Source: Mycolicibacterium parafortuitum (lineage in GTDB: Bacteria > Actinomycetota > Actinomycetes > Mycobacteriales > Mycobacteriaceae). Taken from it: a stretch of DNA of 64,000 nt. The stretch spans positions 124,001 through 188,000 of the forward strand of contig NZ_MVID01000008.1 in the NCBI RefSeq assembly GCF_002086815.1, in the 5' to 3' direction. The stretch's first letter is position 1. Each line of letters opens with the position of its first letter. Below the pieces are notes generated by a model. That model saw only the letters and a list, made by a program, of their open reading frames with translations. It was not told where the DNA came from and ran no database searches. A program made the translations under genes and the position numbers. Positions 61,324 through 64,000 of this stretch are shown piece after piece.

Positions 61324-63480
61324 GTGACCGCCACTCTCGACATCCCCGAGCAGAACCCCGATCTGGTACTCGAGCAGAGCGCCGACGACTACTGGAACCA
61401 CTATCAGCTGACGTTCGCGCTCTACAGCGTCAGCGACCGCGCGATTCCGTCGGCGTTCGACGGTCTCAAGCCCGGCCAGCGGCGGCTGCTCTACCAGATG
61501 CACGAGTCGCGGCTGCTGCCCGGCAACAAGCCGCAGAAGTCGTCGAAGGTGTGCTCGGCGGTCACCGGCAACCTTCACCCGCACGGCGGCGCGTCGATGT
61601 ACGGTGCCGCCGCGCTGATGGCCGCGGACTTCCAGCGCGTGAAAGTCATTGACGGACAAGGCGCCTTCCCCCGAATCCAGGGCGACATCCCGGCCGCCGA
61701 CCGCTACACCGAGATGCGGCTGTCCGCGCCTGGCGCGGCACTGACCGCCGAACTCGACAGCCACGCGGTGCCGATGGTGCCGACTTTCGACGGCGAATGG
61801 ATCGAGCCGACGGTGCTGCCGGCGCAGTGGCCGGTGCTGCTGTGCAACGGCGCGGTCGGTATCGCCGAGGGCTGGGCCACCAAGGTGCCCGCGCACAACC
61901 CCCGCGAGATCATGGCCGCCTGCCGGGCGCTGCTGAAGACCCCGAACATGACCGACGACCGGTTGTGCAAGCTGATCCCGGGACCCGACTGGGGCTGCGG
62001 TGCGTCCGTGATCGGCACCGCCGGGCTTCGGGAGTACATCACCACCGGCCGCGGCCAGTTCACGGTGCGGGGCACGATCAGCGTCGAGGGCAAGAACTGC
62101 ATCATCACCGAGCTGCCGCCGGGAGTCGCGAGCAACACCGTGCAGGACCGGATCCGGGCGCTGGTCGAGTCCGGCGAGATGTCCGGTGTCGCCGACATGT
62201 CCGATCTGACCGACCGCCGCAACGGGCTGCGCATCGTCGTGACGGCCAAGCGCGGCTACAACGCCGAGCAGATCCGGGATCAGCTGCTGGCACTGACCCC
62301 GCTGGAATCGACGTTCGCCGCCAGCCTGGTCGCGCTCGACGAGAACCGGGTGCCGCGCTGGTGGTCGGTGCGCGAGCTGATCGCGGCGTTCCTGTCCCTG
62401 CGGGATTCGGTGGTGCTGCACCGCAGCGAGTACCGGCTGGAGAAGGTTTCCGCACGCCGGCATCTGGTGGCCGGTCTGATGAAGATCCACCTGGACATCG
62501 ATGCGGCCGTCGCCGTCATCAGAGGCTCCGAGACCGTCGACGAGGCGCGCCGGGGTCTGCAAGAACGCTTCTCCATCGACGAGGCGCAGGCCGATTACGT
62601 TCTGGCGCTCCAGCTTCGACGGCTCACCAAACTGGACGTGATCGAGCTGCAGGCCGAGGCCGAGAAGCTCGACGCCGAGTTCGCCGAGCTCAGTGAACTG
62701 GTGGCGAATCCGGACGCCCGCCGCAAGGTGATCGACGAGGAGCTCGTCGAGACCGCGAAGCTGTTCAAGGGTCCCGAGTTCGACCGCCGCACGGTGCTGG
62801 ACTACGACGCGACCCCGGTGTCGTCCAACAACGGCGAGGACGGTGCCCGCGAGCGCAAGGTCAACACCGCGTGGCGCCTCGACGACCGCGGCGTGTTCTC
62901 GGACAGCCACGGCGATCTGCTCACCTCAGGTCTGGGCTGGGCGGTGTGGTCCGACGGCCGGATCAAGTTCACCACCGGCGGCGGGCTGCCGTACAAGACC
63001 CGCGACATCCCCGTCGCGCCGGACATCACCGGGTTGGTGCGCTCCGGGGTGATGCCCCTCGGCCATCACCTGGCGTTGGTGACGCGGCGCGGCCGGATCC
63101 TGCGCATCGACCCGGCGGCGGTGAACCCGCAGGGTGTGGCGGGCAACGGGGTGGCCGGGGTGAAGCTGGTGGCGGGCGACCCCGAAGACACCGTGATCGC
63201 GGCGCTGCCGCTGACCTGTCAGAACGGTGAGGCGATCCTGTCGGTCGCCGAAAAGAGCTGGAAGGTCACCGAAGTCGCCGACATCCCGGTCAAGGGCCGC
63301 GGTGGTGCCGGCGTCGGATTCCACCCGTTCGTCAAGGGCGAGGGTCTGCTGCTCGCGGCCGCGGTGTCGCCGACCGGGTACGTGCGCGGCAAGAAGACCG
63401 TGCGCGCCGAGAACCGCGCCAAGGCCGCCGTGAAGGGCTCCGGCGCCGACGTCACGCCCGCACCGCCGCCCGAAAGCTGA
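61324..63480 (+). CDS. GyrA-like DNA-cleavage subunit of an atypical type II topoisomerase
   Basis: 718 residues from GTG 61324, ten bases after the GyrB-like gene. Winged helix with KPGQRRLLYQMHE; the catalytic Tyr128 in PAADRYTEMRL. The quinolone-determining stretch reads NLHPHGGASMYGAAAL: residues 89 and 94 (same numbers as in M. tuberculosis GyrA) are Gly instead of Asp. The C-terminal part (about 505-700) looks like a beta-pinwheel (RLDDRGVFSDSHGDLL; TRRGRILRID), but without the GyrA-box of DNA gyrase that I can see, so it may not wrap DNA like gyrase. Works as an A2B2 complex with the GyrB-like protein. Confidence 0.9.
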   Translation: MTATLDIPEQNPDLVLEQSADDYWNHYQLTFALYSVSDRAIPSAFDGLKPGQRRLLYQMHESRLLPGNKPQKSSKVCSAVTGNLHPHGGASMYGAAALMAADFQRVKVIDGQGAFPRIQGDIPAADRYTEMRLSAPGAALTAELDSHAVPMVPTFDGEWIEPTVLPAQWPVLLCNGAVGIAEGWATKVPAHNPREIMAACRALLKTPNMTDDRLCKLIPGPDWGCGASVIGTAGLREYITTGRGQFTVRGTISVEGKNCIITELPPGVASNTVQDRIRALVESGEMSGVADMSDLTDRRNGLRIVVTAKRGYNAEQIRDQLLALTPLESTFAASLVALDENRVPRWWSVRELIAAFLSLRDSVVLHRSEYRLEKVSARRHLVAGLMKIHLDIDAAVAVIRGSETVDEARRGLQERFSIDEAQADYVLALQLRRLTKLDVIELQAEAEKLDAEFAELSELVANPDARRKVIDEELVETAKLFKGPEFDRRTVLDYDATPVSSNNGEDGARERKVNTAWRLDDRGVFSDSHGDLLTSGLGWAVWSDGRIKFTTGGGLPYKTRDIPVAPDITGLVRSGVMPLGHHLALVTRRGRILRIDPAAVNPQGVAGNGVAGVKLVAGDPEDTVIAALPLTCQNGEAILSVAEKSWKVTEVADIPVKGRGGAGVGFHPFVKGEGLLLAAAVSPTGYVRGKKTVRAENRAKAAVKGSGADVTPAPPPES

Positions 63481-63504
63481 GCCTGCGGGCTAGGCCGGTG
63501 GCAG

Positions 63505-64000
63505 TCAGCCGCAGCCGCACGAGTTGCGGTGGTGGAACGCCGTCGGCACCTGGATCCGTTGTGGCGCGGCGTCGTCGCCCCGCATGCGGCGCAGCAGCAA
63601 TTCGACCGCGGTGGCGCCGATGGTGTCCACGTCCTGTGCGGCGGCGGTGAGCTTCGGTTCGAACAGGTCTGACCATTCGAAGTCGTCGTAGCAGACCAGC
63701 GCGACGTCGCCTGGGATCGACAGCCCGAGGCTGCGTACGGCTTTGAGCGTGCCGATGGTCATCGCGTTGTTCATCGACACCAGCGCACTCGGCCGGTCCG
63801 TGCTCGACATCAGCGCGCGCACTTCACGTTCGGCGGTATCGGTGTTGGAATCGCCGTCGAGCACCAGATCGTCGTCGAGTTCGATACCGCGGCCGGTCAG
63901 CGCCGCGAGGTGACCGTCGAACCGTTCGGTGGTCGACGAGATCCCGGGCTTACCGCGCACGACACCGATGCGCTGGTGGCCGAGGTCGAGCAGGTGCTCG
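63505..64000 (-). CDS. LacI-family regulator, 5' end outside the window
   Basis: The reading frame is open to base 64000, so only the C-terminal effector-binding half (about 165 residues) is seen. It has EHLLDLGHQRIGVVRG, SALVSMNNAMTIGTLKAV and GDVALVCYDDFEWSDLF, typical of LacI/GalR sugar-binding domains, then a Cys-rich end (HHRNSCGCG) that is unusual and may bind a metal. The DNA-binding domain lies beyond the edge. Convergent with the topoisomerase genes. Confidence 0.88.
   Translation of the reverse strand, partial: EHLLDLGHQRIGVVRGKPGISSTTERFDGHLAALTGRGIELDDDLVLDGDSNTDTAEREVRALMSSTDRPSALVSMNNAMTIGTLKAVRSLGLSIPGDVALVCYDDFEWSDLFEPKLTAAAQDVDTIGATAVELLLRRMRGDDAAPQRIQVPTAFHHRNSCGCG

Noticed and set aside
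60604..62910. A 768-codon open frame antisense to the topoisomerase genes
   Set aside because: Shadow of the two overlapping-motif-rich topoisomerase genes; no recognisable domain.
1..64000. tRNA, rRNA, CRISPR arrays, insertion sequences
   Set aside because: Looked for tRNA T-loop GGTTCGAATCC-like motifs, regular spaced repeats and transposase motifs; none was convincing.

Overview
The window is about 68-70% GC by eye, densely packed, with many 4-base start/stop overlaps and frequent GTG/TTG starts. It carries genes specific to mycobacteria: two MmpL transporters recognisable as MmpL3 and MmpL11, Rv0203-type hemophores, a RicR copper repressor with its box, Zmp1, a mycobacterial L,D-transpeptidase and Arr rifamycin ADP-ribosyltransferase. 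Gene content and order match the mmpL3/mmpL11 neighbourhood of Mycobacterium (Rv0190 to Rv0215 in M. tuberculosis, from memory). The extra material (arr, an atypical second type II topoisomerase, a second PrrAB-like pair) points to a rapidly growing environmental Mycobacterium/Mycolicibacterium. Orthologue names are recalled, not searched.

Layout. 1-6.3 kb: acyl-CoA catabolism (acyl-CoA dehydrogenase, GntR regulator, crotonase-like protein, acyl-CoA synthetase), then a carotenoid oxygenase divergent from its probable TetR regulator with an operator between them. 6.3-10.5 kb: GTP-dependent PEP carboxykinase and a tandem pair of degenerate dynamin-like GTPase genes. 10.7-15.6 kb: trmB, an NYN-domain gene and mmpL3; this MmpL3 carries an extra DUF4190-like membrane segment in its central loop. 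15.7-19.7 kb: AI-2E family permease, flippase-like membrane protein, M23-like lipoprotein and a DUF3054 protein. 19.7-26.5 kb: a PrrA/PrrB-like two-component system behind two hemophore genes, divergent from mmpL11 and an Rv0201c-like HTH gene. 26.6-31.5 kb: GT1 glycosyltransferase overlapping a third MmpL gene, and a GT-C membrane glycosyltransferase. 31.5-40.5 kb: Rv0200/Rv0199-like membrane proteins, zmp1, a DCC-family protein, a translationally coupled five-gene moxR cassette and an L,D-transpeptidase.

40.7-54.5 kb: thiamine-binding protein, GT4 glycosyltransferase, 13E12-type DUF222/HNH protein, ricR with a DUF305 lipoprotein under a RicR box, ilvD, several secreted proteins including a serine protease, an MFS/LysR/SDR/NTF2 group, an Acg-type nitroreductase, arr preceded by a rifamycin-associated element, and a formylglycine-generating enzyme. 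54.7-64 kb: a rifampin-phosphotransferase-like PEP/ATP enzyme, two adjacent ECF sigma factor genes (the first frameshifted, the second overlapping a 40-residue membrane-peptide ORF), an NTF2-like protein, a GyrB-like/GyrA-like topoisomerase pair and the end of a LacI-type regulator.

The main theme is building and exporting envelope lipids (MmpL3, MmpL11, third MmpL, glycosyltransferases, L,D-transpeptidase), with heme and copper handling and two potential rifamycin-inactivation genes nearby. I saw no rRNA, tRNA, CRISPR array, insertion sequence or replication origin. No gene-free stretch exceeds 300 bases; the longest, about 270 bases at 22859-23129, is the divergent promoter region between the distal hemophore gene and mmpL11.
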